This document shows positions 8,477 through 17,554 of a stretch of 22,328 nt of DNA, piece by piece; position 1 is the stretch's first letter, and every line of letters begins with the position of its first letter. Made by a program: the position numbers and the translations under genes. The DNA is taken from NCBI GenBank assembly GCA_009760855.2, contig WPIO01000583.1:1-22328 (forward strand), written 5' to 3'. The DNA is from Cristatella mucedo. Its lineage: Eukaryota; Bryozoa; Phylactolaemata; Cristatellidae. Below the pieces are notes generated by a model. It saw only the letters and a list, made by a program, of their open reading frames with translations. It did no database searches and was not told the origin of the DNA.

Positions 8477-9169
8477 CAAGTCCATCGCATTCGCTCCAAG
8501 TCCATCTAAAATTATCTGGTCGCATTTGTGTACTTCTCTGTCCCTCTGCCTTCCATTATATTGCTGAGTGTGCAGGCAGCCCCTCGGCAATAACGCAGCA
8601 GTACTAAATAAATTTCTATTAGCACATGTGACTATGACAACAGTCCCACTTAACCGAGGAGTGGTATCATAGCACATGTACAGCACACAGCCCGACCCTC
8701 AGGCACACCTACCACAAACGCCAGTACCATCACGGCACCTTTATCGGCTGAGCTTTCTGCATTCCTGTACCACACTGCCCACTTGTTTATTTGCATTTCA
8801 AATCTGAGCCGCTCAATATCAGCTCTTCATCCGTCCTTTCTTTGGCGCTCAAGTCACCGAAGTCACCGACTCAATGCCCATTTGGCCGGTAGCACGGATC
8901 GTACCTACGTCCATCCTGCTCCCAAGCAGCACACTGAGCACCCAGAAGTGTCCCAAGGAGAATCGGATGACGAGTGTGAAGGCCCTGCCGCACCTCCTCA
9001 CCGGCCGAACCCATTTCGAGCCGGCCATTTGCATGAGCAGCAGCTAGAAGGGAAGACGTGCCCAGGCCCGCAAAGGAATGCACGCAACGGAATGCACGGT
9101 AGCTAGCTTGAATGCACTCGAACGCATTAACGGCATACGATAAACTAAACCCCTTGCGCATAATGAGGC
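8477..9169. other. Spacer, no recognised gene
   Basis: A + strand open frame at 8783-9106 (107 codons) contains an acidic and proline-rich stretch (EVSQGESDDECEGPAAPP). No domain is recognised and antisense frames of similar length overlap it. A short local repetition of AAGTCACCG occurs at about 8850-8868. Confidence 0.45.
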
Positions 9170-9594
9170 CCGCTCTATAAGTCCACGATCACGGTGGGCA
9201 TGAGACACGTTGTTAAGCCCCTACCGAAGAGGTGGCGCGGTTGGCTAAAGCGAAGGGCCAGCGAACGAGGTGGGGTCCTGGGGAGGGTGGACTCGGCACG
9301 TGGTGCAGGGGGGCAGCGGTCACCGATAATAGCGGGCGCACGGCGGATGCCTGGGCGCGCGTGCAAGCCGGTCCGCCTCAAGACAGGCTTCCGCTGCCAC
9401 ATAATGGGGCAGAGGCGAACCACCATCGACGAGCGTACGACGAGCCAGCCGCACGTACGTGGCGCAGAGTTACGTAACATTAAAGACACCTCGGCTTCAC
9501 CCCCGTAATAGCGACTGCTCGGACGTCGCGAAAAGCGCTTGGTTCGACCTATCTCGGGAATGGGGATGCGGCTAAAACTCGGTCCACGCTGACC

Positions 9595-9614
9595 GCCAGT
9601 CGAGAACGACTGGC
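9595..9614. repeat. Perfect 8-bp hairpin with AGAA loop
   Basis: GCCAGTCG, loop AGAA, CGACTGGC. It lies in the CpG-rich block. Confidence 0.8.
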
Positions 9615-9731
9615 ACTAACGTCGCAGGACAAGCGGTGCCGGAAGCAGTCGCCGCAGCGGCGAAAGCAAACCGCCATAGCGTGCCGCCGGGGCGGCGAGA
9701 AACCCGACCGGCGACGCGGTCAAGTCAGGCT

Positions 9732-9766
9732 TGCGTTCGCCTATCGGCCTACGGAAGGCGAACGCA
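9732..9766. repeat. Perfect 11-bp hairpin
   Basis: The arms TGCGTTCGCCT (9732-9742) and AGGCGAACGCA (9756-9766) are perfect complements around a 13-base loop. This is the second strong hairpin within 170 bases in the CpG-rich block. Confidence 0.85.
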
Positions 9767-10190
9767 CTGCGCGTACATTTTCCGTCTTACCTCCACCATG
9801 CGCAGGAGCTTTTCGAGTCATAGCACAACCAAAGAGACGTTCGTACAATGGGGGGGAATATTCCCGATGTAACAACGTAACAGCGCGCCTATCACCGGCG
9901 GCGTTCGCGGCGGCTCGACGTTATTGGTTGGTTGCGCGGAAGCGGATTTCCCAGGTGGGAGTGGCGCAGAGCCACCGCGCGGGTAGATAAAGTAGCTTTC
10001 CGTTAGGCCCGGTTTTATAAGCGTGGAGCTGACGTGCGTTCTCTGAGAACCGTCACGAGGGCGTCGACCTAGGGAGCTACGCCCAGTAACCCGCAAAGAC
10101 GCCACCAACGTCATGCTTATGTAAACTAATTTACAGGTGGAGTCGTGCTGTAGGTCCGGCGATCGTGGAACATGTACCAAAAATAAATAC

Positions 10191-10510
10191 GCGCAAGAAA
10201 CGTAAAGTTTCTACGGGGTTTTCTGTCATCTGAAGGAACTAGCAATGTTTTTAGAATGAAAAAGCTTGAAACTCGAGTTACTTGTACAAATGCTTTGAAC
10301 TACCTCGTCGCTCTCTTCGAACCACTGACTCGACTCAGCGCCAAGTCTCGGTGCTTCACCTCCTATCGTTCCTACTCGGAAGCGCCGGGCCTTTGGTTTG
10401 CCATCTGACACCAGCCTCGCGGCAAGGAATTTTTCAAAAGGGCTGGACCTTGCCCCGGGGCATACCAACCATGGACTACTGTCATTCAACTATAATTATA
10501 ACTGATAACT
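10191..10510. other. Spacer, no recognised gene
   Basis: Open frames of 85-87 codons occur on both strands and overlap. There is no recognisable motif and no assignable repeat. Confidence 0.45.
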
Positions 10511-10635
10511 CAATTGTAACACCCTACGAGAGAACTTAATCTCTATTCAAACGCTTTACATATGCCACGGGGCTCGAGCCCACGACCTCAGCCAGACCTT
10601 GGTCAGGGCGAGCACCTTAACAACTGGGCCAATCT
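10511..10635 (-). mobile_element. tRNA-derived SINE, group II, antisense copy 2
   Basis: This is the best group II copy. On the minus strand it has an A box TGGCCCAGTTGTTAA (10618-10632) followed by GGTGC, and a B box in GGGCTCGAGCCC (10570-10581) preceded by GAGGTCGTG. These are the two halves of a Pol III internal promoter at tRNA-like spacing. The segment downstream of the tRNA-like head reads CATATGTAAAGCGTTTGAAT, AGAGATTAAGTTCTCTCGTA, GGGTGTTAC. It aligns with the LINE family A 3' terminus (AAATGTAAAGTGCCTAGAAA, GAGATTAAGTTCTTTGAGGG, TGCTATAC). No acceptor stem is formed, so it is not a tRNA gene. Confidence 0.85.
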
Positions 10636-11589
10636 GACAATAAATTCCTCCTGTGACGGATGACGGATCACCGACCCTTGGCTACGCAACTGGCTGACTC
10701 GCCTTAGTACTCTTGAGAGGCAGCAGGCTCTAAAAAACCTTTGGAGCTGGCTGCTGTTGCTGACTTGAAAACGGAACTCCTGTGCATAGGAGGTATGGTC
10801 AAATTTCTTGTAAAACCTCTGTTCTATTCTAGGCGGCACATGCGGCAGCGTCCACTATTGAACGAAGGGGTCAGAGGGCGCGATTCTGCTTCTTCCTCTA
10901 CCGCAACGGTCCACCAAAACTTATCGGCAGATCGCTGGAGGGCTTAGGTACCGAGTTTTTCGTTGGTTTTGACTGACATGCCAAACGTCAGCTAAACTTA
11001 CTTGTGTGGCTGCGAGTCGCCCAACTGGTGTATCACACGGTCAGCCATTGCAAATGGCCAGAGCAAAGCATTAAGCAAGAGCACGAAAGGCAAAATCCTT
11101 CCCTAAACTTCAGACACCAATCTTGTTCCCGGGTACCTGATAGCGTTCTTCCAAAATCAAACGTTATTGGCTTGAGGATAGAAGTGGACCTTAAGAGCCC
11201 GTAATGTATACTATTGCAGAGCTAGTGAAAGTCAGGCGGGAAGTTATTATAATCGACCTTCCTTTACTCCTCCGATGACCTGTTATGTACGTACCAAGTG
11301 AATCCTTGGTGCTTGAAAATGCATGAGCTTACGAAATGTGGTACTAGGGAAATCGGCAAGCTCATACGGATGGGACTCAATTTGGATGTTCAAAGCTAGT
11401 TAGAGGCATCCCAATTGTCTTGTTATGTCGATTAAATAATCTAGTTTTACATGGCAAAGTATTACGACACAATTCTTTCATCATTACTCGAACTGTAACA
11501 GGTCACTTCAACAGACAGCTGTCCCAGAGTGGGCTGACGAGCTTTAAAGAAAGCCGAAATTGACTCGACCCACGTAGCATATTAGGTAG
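10636..11589. other. Spacer, perhaps decayed 5' part of the LINE A copy
   Basis: No recognised gene. Short open frames (68-78 codons) lack motifs. The sequence just before 11601 may be the N-terminal reverse transcriptase or linker part of the LINE that becomes readable there, but I cannot see a motif that would show it. No endonuclease motifs were found. Confidence 0.4.
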
Positions 11590-11600
11590 AGTCTGATGCT

Positions 11601-12744
11601 TGTATTCTCGATCTTTCGGCAGCTTTTTTGATACTATCAATCACCCATGTCCTTCTTGAGTGCCTCTCATCTCGCTGGGCATCACTGGCACTGCTCTGCA
11701 ATGGTTCAGGCTCTAACTTTCGTGGGAGACTCCTAGAGTATTGATGTGAAGGACAAGGATCATCCGAAAAAAAAAACAAAAAAACCGCGCGAAATATGGG
11801 GTACCTCAGGGCTCCGTGCTTGGTCCTGTTCTTTTTCACGGTTTATTACTCTCCCTCTTGCCGATGTGATTGCCAAGCACAATCAACGCTTTCACTTCAC
11901 GCAGATGACACTCAATTGTACCTTTGCTTTGATCCCTCCCAGCCCTTCAGTACGTTGAATTCCCTCAACTTCCTTGCTGCAATGTCCTGATGACATGCGC
12001 ATATGGATGGCAGCAAACTTTCATAAATTGAGTGATGATAGAACCAACTTGCTAGTTTAGGCAAACCAAGTGTGATTCAGGAATTGGAATGGGCTAACGT
12101 TCAAAAGTGGCTCTTTCAGTATGTCCTCTGTTGAATCTGCACGAAAATCCAAGTGTCGTGTTCCAAAATGACCTCTCATTAGACGACACACATCAGCTCC
12201 ACAGTCAAGTTTGCTTATTTTTCAGCAACATAACATTGCTAAAATCGGGCTTGTTTAGATACGGATACCACATCTAAATTGGTCTATGCATTTCTGACAA
12301 ATCCCGTCTTGACTTCTGTAACTCACTGCTTGCTGGTCTAACGGCCTGTGCATCAGGCGATTGCAGCTGGTGCAAAACTCCGCAGCTAGGCTTGTCTGGG
12401 TCGTAAGCGTCGCAGTTGCCACATTAAACCACTTCTCGCCGACCTGCACTGGCTACCAGTCAAGCAACGGATTCGACTTCAAGGTTCTGTCGCTCACTTT
12501 TAGGTCACTTCGTTCTTTGGCTCCTGCCTATCTCTCAGATATACTCCCCCATCAGGCCAAGCATCGTACCACCCGCTTTTCGGAATCCAACAGTCTACCA
12601 ATACCTCGTACAAACCTTAAATCCTTTGGAGACCGTGCATTTAGTTCGTACGCTCCCAAAGCCTGGAACTCCCTCCCGACCTGCGTCAGAACATCCCCTG
12701 ATCTGACCACGTTTAAAAAGAACTTAAAAAACACACCTATTTAG
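11601..12744 (+). pseudogene. LINE family A (L2/CR1-like) reverse transcriptase pseudogene
   Basis: This is the best LINE copy in the window. Reverse transcriptase landmarks appear in order: LDLSAAF (11607-11627) then, two bases out of frame, DTINH (11630-11644); SLGITGTALQWFR (about 11668-11709); YGVPQGSVLGPVLF (11795-11836); a shifted LADVIAKHNQRFHF (11857-11898); and, shifted again, HADDTQLYLCFDPSQPF (11898-11948), which holds the catalytic DD. After more decay, SRLDFCNSLLAGL follows (12302-12340), then LQLVQNSAARLV (12361-12396), HIKPLLADLHWLPVKQRI (12420-12473, another frame) and the open C-terminal block to KAWNSLPT...FKKNLK. At least four frameshifts and several stops show it is dead. 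Loss of the N-terminal endonuclease suggests 5' truncation. Confidence 0.95.
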
Positions 12745-13026
12745 GACAGCATTTAGTGGGTCCCACGATTCGTCCTTCGTGTGCGTATGCGGGCTGACAA
12801 CTGTGCGTGCTGCCACTAACCACATTTGCATGCTGACCCTGCGCGTGTCACCCCTAACCAGATATTCATTTTGTTCGTTTTCTAAGCTTTATATTGCTCA
12901 CCATTCAATAGCTTTTTCCTTTTGCAGCAAAATGTAAAGCACCTAGAGAGAGAGAGAGAGAGCTTGAGTTCTCTGAGCACGCTTTATCAAGTGCATTATT
13001 ATTATTCCCGGCTTTATTATTATATT
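12745..13026 (+). mobile_element. LINE family A 3' UTR and 3' terminus
   Basis: It follows the reverse transcriptase stop directly. The UTR starts with TTTAGTGGGTCCCACGATTC and contains repeated GCATGCTG / CCACTAACCA units. It closes with AATGTAAAGCACCTAGAGAG, an expanded GA run (12945-12962) in place of the usual AAAGAGATTAAG, then GCACGCTTTATCAAGTGC and an ATT tail interrupted by CCCGGCTT. Confidence 0.85.
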
Positions 13027-13041
13027 CCCCCCCCCGCTTAG

Positions 13042-13310
13042 TTATATTTATTTAGTGAGTACATGTGATTCGGCCTTTAAGTGCTTATGCGTGTTGCTGA
13101 CACTGCATGCTGCCACGAACTATACTTGCATGCTGACCTATGTATGTCGCCACTAACCATGTTATGCTTGCTCTCATTGAGCATGCTCCCGCTAACCATT
13201 CAATCGTGCTTCCTTTGTAGCAAATGTAAAGTGTCTAGAAAGAGATTAACTTCTTCGAGGGCGCTATATCAAATGTATTATAATAATAATAATTACAATT
13301 ATCATTATTA
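13042..13310 (+). mobile_element. Second LINE family A 3' UTR and terminus in tandem
   Basis: It repeats the layout of 12745-13026. It has TTTAGTGAGTACATGTGATTC (13051-13071), GCATGCTGCCACGAACTATA (13105-13124), TGCATGCTGACC, CGCTAACCATTCAA, then AAATGTAAAGTGTCTAGAAA, GAGATTAACTTCTTCGAGGG, CGCTATATCAAATG and an ATAAT tail. It begins at the UTR start and lacks coding sequence, so it is a 5'-truncated insertion next to, or a duplication of, the first copy. Confidence 0.85.
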
Positions 13311-14094
13311 TAGTTGCTCAATTGTAACAGCTAGACTCCTCTTGCTGCTCTACCTGTCGGTGGTTTTCGTTTGCTCCCTTGCGATGCAGCTTAAAAAAAA
13401 GCAGCCGTGAGTTATTACTTATCTCCGCTAGCTAATACAGCTTACATCACGTTTCGCTTATCAGCTAAAACTGTGTCTTCGATTCAGATGGCCACCAGCC
13501 ACAGAAAGTTACGGTCTAGGCGATGTTACTGGACTGGTCTGTGGGCGGTTCTAAGTACGGATGAACACGAGAACTCTGTACTGTGTTCGAGCTAGTATCT
13601 GGCTGTAAAAATGTGTTTCTTGCTCTAGCTGTAGTTCGGTTCGCCTATCAGAGAGCCAGCCGATGAACAACGCCAACGGTTGTACAAGGCACGGAGCAGC
13701 AAGACGCACGACTGCCTTCGCCCTTCTCCTACTAGAGTCGCCTTCCACTCCTCCAGTCCCCCGGGTGACCCCGATGATCATCGAGGACACAACTGTGCAG
13801 CGGCCGACCCTGATGGTGAATCCACCATCTGGCCACCAGCGGTTACCGACCTGTGTCCATACCCCCCCCCCACATCACAGGCTCATTAGAGGAGCCGGCA
13901 TACAACTCAAACTACACTAGCCACACTGCATAGCCTGTGGTTGTCTTTTCAAGGTGTACCGTAGGATTCTGCCTGTCGCTTTATTTTGCCTTCAATGCAG
14001 CTCGCGACGAGAATCGGAAAAACTCGACCTCCGGTATCACTTCTCACGGCGACCGAACTCACTGAGAACGTTAATCGCTTTTGCTGACGGCTAG
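13311..14094. other. Spacer, no recognised gene
   Basis: A + strand open frame of 85 codons (13663-13920) and a parallel frame (13680-13889) run through GC-richer DNA. Both are proline-rich towards the end and neither is recognised. A C10 run lies at 13862-13871. Confidence 0.45.
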
Positions 14095-14260
14095 TGCTGA
14101 TAAAGCCAATGTTGCGCGATCTGATCTGTACTGGCTGCCCGCAGAGCAACAGGTCTGCACTTTAATCGGCGTTTAAACATAGCCAGGGGATCCCCCCCCC
14201 CCCGCTATGCTAGATCTCCGAGCTTCTCTTCTCGATGTAGACAGCTGAGATAAGAGATCT
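14095..14260 (+). mobile_element. Weak LINE reverse transcriptase relic
   Basis: Around 14110-14163 the frames read PMLRD and then, shifted, DLYWLPAEQQVCTLI. This matches the conserved LINE block (ITPxLRDLHWLPVxQRVxFKI) that also appears at 12420-12473. A short SELLF-like match follows near 14215-14235, after the C12 run at 14192-14203. The rest is not readable. Residue choice differs from family A, so it may be another L2/CR1 lineage. Confidence is limited by the short match. Confidence 0.5.
14192..14203 (+). repeat. C12 homopolymer
   Basis: Twelve consecutive C following GGGGAT, interrupting the weak LINE relic. Confidence 0.9.
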
Positions 14261-14983
14261 CCGATAGGCTGGCTAATTAAATACATGCAACAGCTCGTGG
14301 ACCCCGGGTGCACCACTTGGACCACTTCCAGGGGCTCCACTCGCTCGCTTCCTCGTCCGTTTGCTTGTATACCTCTATCCTTTACGGATCGGAACTCGGG
14401 CTTTTGGTGTACTTGGGAGTAGTGCATTTCCTAACCGAGCCGCTATCGCCGTTTCGACATATAATCCCACTCTCAGGAGTGACTTAATCATAACTTGAAA
14501 TATATTTTTCACGAAAGTGGGTAACACATGTGAATTGGTCTAGCTGAGAGTAGTTGGATGCTAACGCTTGATTTATGGAGTCGAAAGTGCGCTTTCAGTT
14601 TTGTCTGCTTGCAGACTCTATGCGGAGCCACTCCTCTGCCGACGAAGAGTTCATATGTGGTGGTTCTTCAGACGGATGGAATGGTCGCTCTCACAGATGA
14701 GAAAATGTCTTCATGCAGTGCTCGAAAACCAGTACGCCATTTCGTTTGCCAGCACCTCGGATTCGGCCGAGTCTTCTTTGTACCCGTTTCCAAGTTGCAA
14801 GACCCCATAGCCTCAGATCAGCTTTTCGGGTATCAGCTTGTTACGACTTCTGTCGATGCAGCTAGCTACCAAATCAGCAACAACAAAACTCAGTGGAGGT
14901 TTATTACGATTTCACTACGGGGGTATTAAGGGTTTTTTTCAAGCTTTATGTCGGTTTTTTTCAAATTCCGCAAAACTGAGCTT

Positions 14984-14988
<5 letters not shown>
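14261..14988. other. Spacer with an unrecognised 123-codon open frame
   Basis: The + strand frame 14558-14929 is 123 codons long, begins with ATG and ends TAA. It contains stretches that look compatible with coding (YVVVLQTDGMVALTDEKMSS, GFGRVFFVPVSKLQDPIAS), but a second frame of 80 codons overlaps it and no domain is recognised. A pyrimidine-rich CTTGCAG acceptor-like site lies at about 14607-14613. Neither coding nor non-coding status can be settled. Confidence 0.3.
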
Positions 14989-15042
<54 letters not shown>

Positions 15043-15067
15043 ACAAACACACACATGTACACATGTG

Positions 15068-15114
<47 letters not shown>
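14989..15114 (+). repeat. Compound TC and CA microsatellite
   Basis: A pure TC run (14989-15039) is joined through a 31-base ACAC/ATGT-rich link to a pure AC run (15071-15114). The open frames of poly-Ser/Leu, Thr/His or Cys/Val across it are artefacts of the repeat. Confidence 0.98.
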
Positions 15115-15116
<2 letters not shown>

Positions 15117-15267
15117 CTCAACAATGCTATGTGGCTTTAGTCGGGACAACACTCTGGAACCGAGACTCGGTCAGAAATCGGCGAATCAGCCGAGTGAGCC
15201 TAGCTTCAGAGTATTTGGAGTAGCAGCTTGCAAATTGCTCTATGTGCAAGTGCTTAGGGTAGCAGGA
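15115..15267. other. Spacer, no gene seen
   Basis: Short stretch of mixed sequence after the microsatellite with no recognisable feature. Confidence 0.5.
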
Positions 15268-15591
15268 CTAGCAATTTTGGCCAAGCTCACCTGCAGCTGA
15301 TGGCTGTGTGGCAACAGGTCTGTTGGCAGCCAACCCATTAGCCGTTGACTGATGATCGTCTGCCACTACCAAGTCCACTGCTGCAGCCAACGATGCTGCC
15401 TCTGCTGCATGGGCCTGCTGTGCCTTGCTCTTTGCCTTCTTGCTCTTTTTTTGGTGTTGCTTTTTAGCGTTGCTTGTATGGTGCCAATCACGCAGCGCCT
15501 CTGCGGCTCCATCTAAAAGTGAGCTTTGCATATGATCGTTGCAGCCCTGCCAGCAGTGGCCATACGCCGACGATGACAATGCAGCACTCAT
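15268..15591 (-). CDS. Hypothetical open frame, Ala/Lys-rich, possible exon or chance
   Basis: A 107-codon open frame on the minus strand begins with ATG. A central basic stretch (KKQHQKKSKKAKSKAQQAHA, about residues 43-62) is followed by an alanine-rich helical-looking stretch (AAEAASLAAAVDLVVADD). Lysine/alanine segments of this type are seen in nucleolar or chromatin-linked proteins, but composition is not proof of function. No domain, neighbour or promoter supports it. The opposite strand reads mostly pyrimidine-rich CTGCT/TTGCT runs, and biased composition could keep the frame open. It might also be a piece of a retrotransposon ORF1. Confidence 0.25.
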   Translation of the reverse strand: MSAALSSSAYGHCWQGCNDHMQSSLLDGAAEALRDWHHTSNAKKQHQKKSKKAKSKAQQAHAAEAASLAAAVDLVVADDHQSTANGLAANRPVATQPSAAGELGQNC

Positions 15592-16460
15592 TTGCCTACA
15601 TCACCCGCAGCATCAGACATTGGACACTTTCTAGTGACAAAGAGCATGTCAAGAAGTTGCCCTTAGGTGAAAGCAAGTGCTGCGCTTACAGGCAAATGAG
15701 GCGGGGCTAAAGAAAAATCAATACTACCGGGGCTACAAAAAAAAAGACATTGCCTCATCAGACACAGCACTTGGCCACTGCTGACTGTTCCTGCAGGTTG
15801 ACGGAAGGGATGTGAAAGGGCCTAGACTGCCATGGTTGGGCCTTGTTCTCAGCTCGAAAACTGGGTATATACCATACTAGTTAAAGTATGCTAAATTGTA
15901 AATGCCTCAGTATGATGGCAAGAAAACCTAATCTCATTACATTTGCCCACGATTGAATAATTTATAACTTGTCTCTTTTTCTGTCCAGCTCGGCCACCTG
16001 GCCTCGTTTTTTTCGAGAAGTTGGCCCACCATCATCGTTCACAACGTCAGACTTGGGTGTTCAAATGAGCCCATAATCGGAAGCATTCACAAGCATTGCA
16101 CGGCATGCACACACAGACACACGCCTGGCCAGCTTGCCACATGACCCAGCAACATACACCTGGCTTGGACAGCCAGAGCACCATTTTGAGCAGCTCCGGA
16201 ATGCATAAGCCACATACATAAATATATCAGTTGCCCACTTGCTAGAACTGATGTCAGATTATTATGAAAACTAGCGACAAGGACGTGATCCAGCTGGTTT
16301 ATGATGTGGCATGTTGCAGTTCTCAATACAAATTGGTCGCATACCACTAAAAAAATCTTCGCTGAATTAACATCCTCATTTGTATAGGTATGGTACAAAA
16401 GTTCCTATCAGCTGTCACCAGTGCGTGCAGTTGCGCAAAAAAGGGCGATCGGCCTATTCG
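15592..16460. other. Spacer, no recognised gene
   Basis: A minus-strand open frame of 103 codons (16087-16398) has no motif I recognise. It includes some hydrophobic stretches but no convincing signal peptide. No assignable repeat. Confidence 0.45.
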
Positions 16461-16503
16461 CACCCCCACCACCCCCCCCCCCACCCCACCCACAAACCCC
16501 CCC
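16461..16503 (+). repeat. C-rich tract with C11 and C7 runs
   Basis: A 43-base stretch made almost only of C with isolated A, including C11 at 16472-16482 and C7 at 16497-16503. The complement has four or more G runs, so it could form a G-quadruplex. Confidence 0.9.
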
Positions 16504-16562
16504 ACGACCGCGGTGTGAAAGACGAGCAACGTAGCCCCTGAGCTATAAAGGCCTTAGGATGC
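16504..16562 (-). mobile_element. tRNA-like SINE head, antisense, cut at its B box
   Basis: On the minus strand this reads TTTATAGCTCAGGGGCTACG, TTGCTCGTCTTTCACACCGC, GGTCGTGGG. It has a good A box (TAGCTCAGGGG, about 16536-16546) and the GGTCGTGGG that precedes the B box in the other SINEs. The B box itself is replaced by the G-rich complement of 16461-16503. It is a relic of a tRNA-derived element, more tRNA-like in its A box than the other copies. Confidence 0.6.
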
Positions 16563-17554
16563 AGGTGCATATCAGTAAAAAAGGCGACAATATTCTCTAA
16601 ATGATTCTTTACCCTTCAATATTCGTTGAGAGAAATTCATAGCGTTTAATTTGTGGCTTCACGAAGCCTAGAGAGTGGGGTGAGCAGGCGGTTCTCGGAC
16701 TGGTTGGACCCGATAGTCCGGCCAGTGGCGACATGTAGCAAACCAGGTCGGCCAACCGGACACGAAAGGGGAACTCTCCCACAAAAAGGATACTGAACGC
16801 ATAAACAGAAGCGGCCCAAGTTGGGTGCACAAAAGTGAGACCCCTTATATACTCGGGGCTTTATGGTATGTACAAAGCTAGCAACCTGGTAGTCGACATG
16901 TTGCTTATTATTCTACAGGTAACAGAAAGTTGTCGCATAGCAGTGATCGAAGAAGTGCTTGCACGCACTGGGACGTGTATCCAAAGACCGATAGATAAGT
17001 ATTCTGGCCATGGCAGCCACGTGCTCCCACTTGGTGCACTGAAAAGAGCTCACCACACGTGCACTATCTGCCAAGGATGTATATCACAGTATGTGGCATA
17101 CCAGTAATTTCGTATCTCAATTTTATTTGTTACGCGACACAACATTTTGTTCAACAAACGAATTGAATTTGATTTAGTCGAATCCGCCCCGACAACGCCC
17201 CCACGGGAACCAAAAAAGCGACAACGTCTTCGTCGTTCTCTTCTGAACACACCCTCGCCCCCTTACCCAGTCGGTTGCCAATAATCAAGCACAAAAGTTC
17301 AATACGCCCAAATGCGGCGAGGTGGTTGGTTCATAGCAGCCTTCAGCTTACGCTGTAGTTAAGGAGCACCAAGTAGGGGGGACAAACTAATGCATTTTCA
17401 CTACCCAGGATGCTCGAAGTGCCTAGGTAGTGCACAGAGGACTTCCGTTAGTGCAAGAATGCCATTATGCCAAGGCGAGGCTATTCAAGCAAATTAAAGG
17501 GAGATGAACCACAAGGATGAAAACCATATAGCTGGGTCCAGCGAGAACCAAATG
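16563..17554. other. Spacer with an unrecognised 90-codon open frame
   Basis: The + strand frame 16835-17107 reads in part VTESCRIAVIEEVLARTGTC and KYSGHGSHVLPLGALKRAHH. A TTATTATTCTACAG acceptor-like site at about 16905-16918 precedes the best-looking part, so it could be a terminal exon ending at the TAA at 17105. No family is recognised. A minus-strand frame (16609-16830, 73 codons) is also unassigned. The rest shows nothing. Confidence 0.3.

Larger units (their letters stand above)
9170..10190. other. CpG-rich block, possible CpG island or foreign segment
   Basis: CpG is very frequent here. For example, I count about 22 CpG in the 120 bases from 9601, against few in most flanking stretches. 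GC content is clearly higher than on either side, and the edges are fairly sharp. Open frames on both strands (104 codons each way at 9175-9508, and 120 codons minus at 9818-10180) are what high GC alone would give, and none shows a known domain. A CCAAT pentamer on the minus strand lies at 9923-9927. A promoter-associated CpG island, an unmethylated regulatory element or an inserted foreign sequence are all possible. Confidence 0.6.

Noticed and set aside
9175-9508. Overlapping 104-codon frames on both strands as bacterial-type genes
   Set aside because: High GC reduces stop codons in all frames; frames overlap on opposite strands and no domain or ribosome binding site is recognisable.
9923-9927. 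CCAAT box as evidence of a minus-strand promoter
   Set aside because: A single pentamer is expected by chance; no TATA, initiator or downstream gene supports it.
11985-12000. CTGATGA as a hammerhead ribozyme core
   Set aside because: The GAAA element and the three supporting stems are not found nearby; the sequence is explained by LINE A coding DNA (DDMRIWM-like).
12361-12744. The longest open frame (127 codons) as an independent gene
   Set aside because: It is the C-terminal block of a LINE reverse transcriptase; part of it is read in the wrong frame relative to the LHWLP block (12420-12473), and the rest of the ORF is broken.
14939-15223. Ser/Leu, Thr/His and Arg/Glu repeat proteins on both strands
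   Set aside because: Artefacts of the TC and CA microsatellites.
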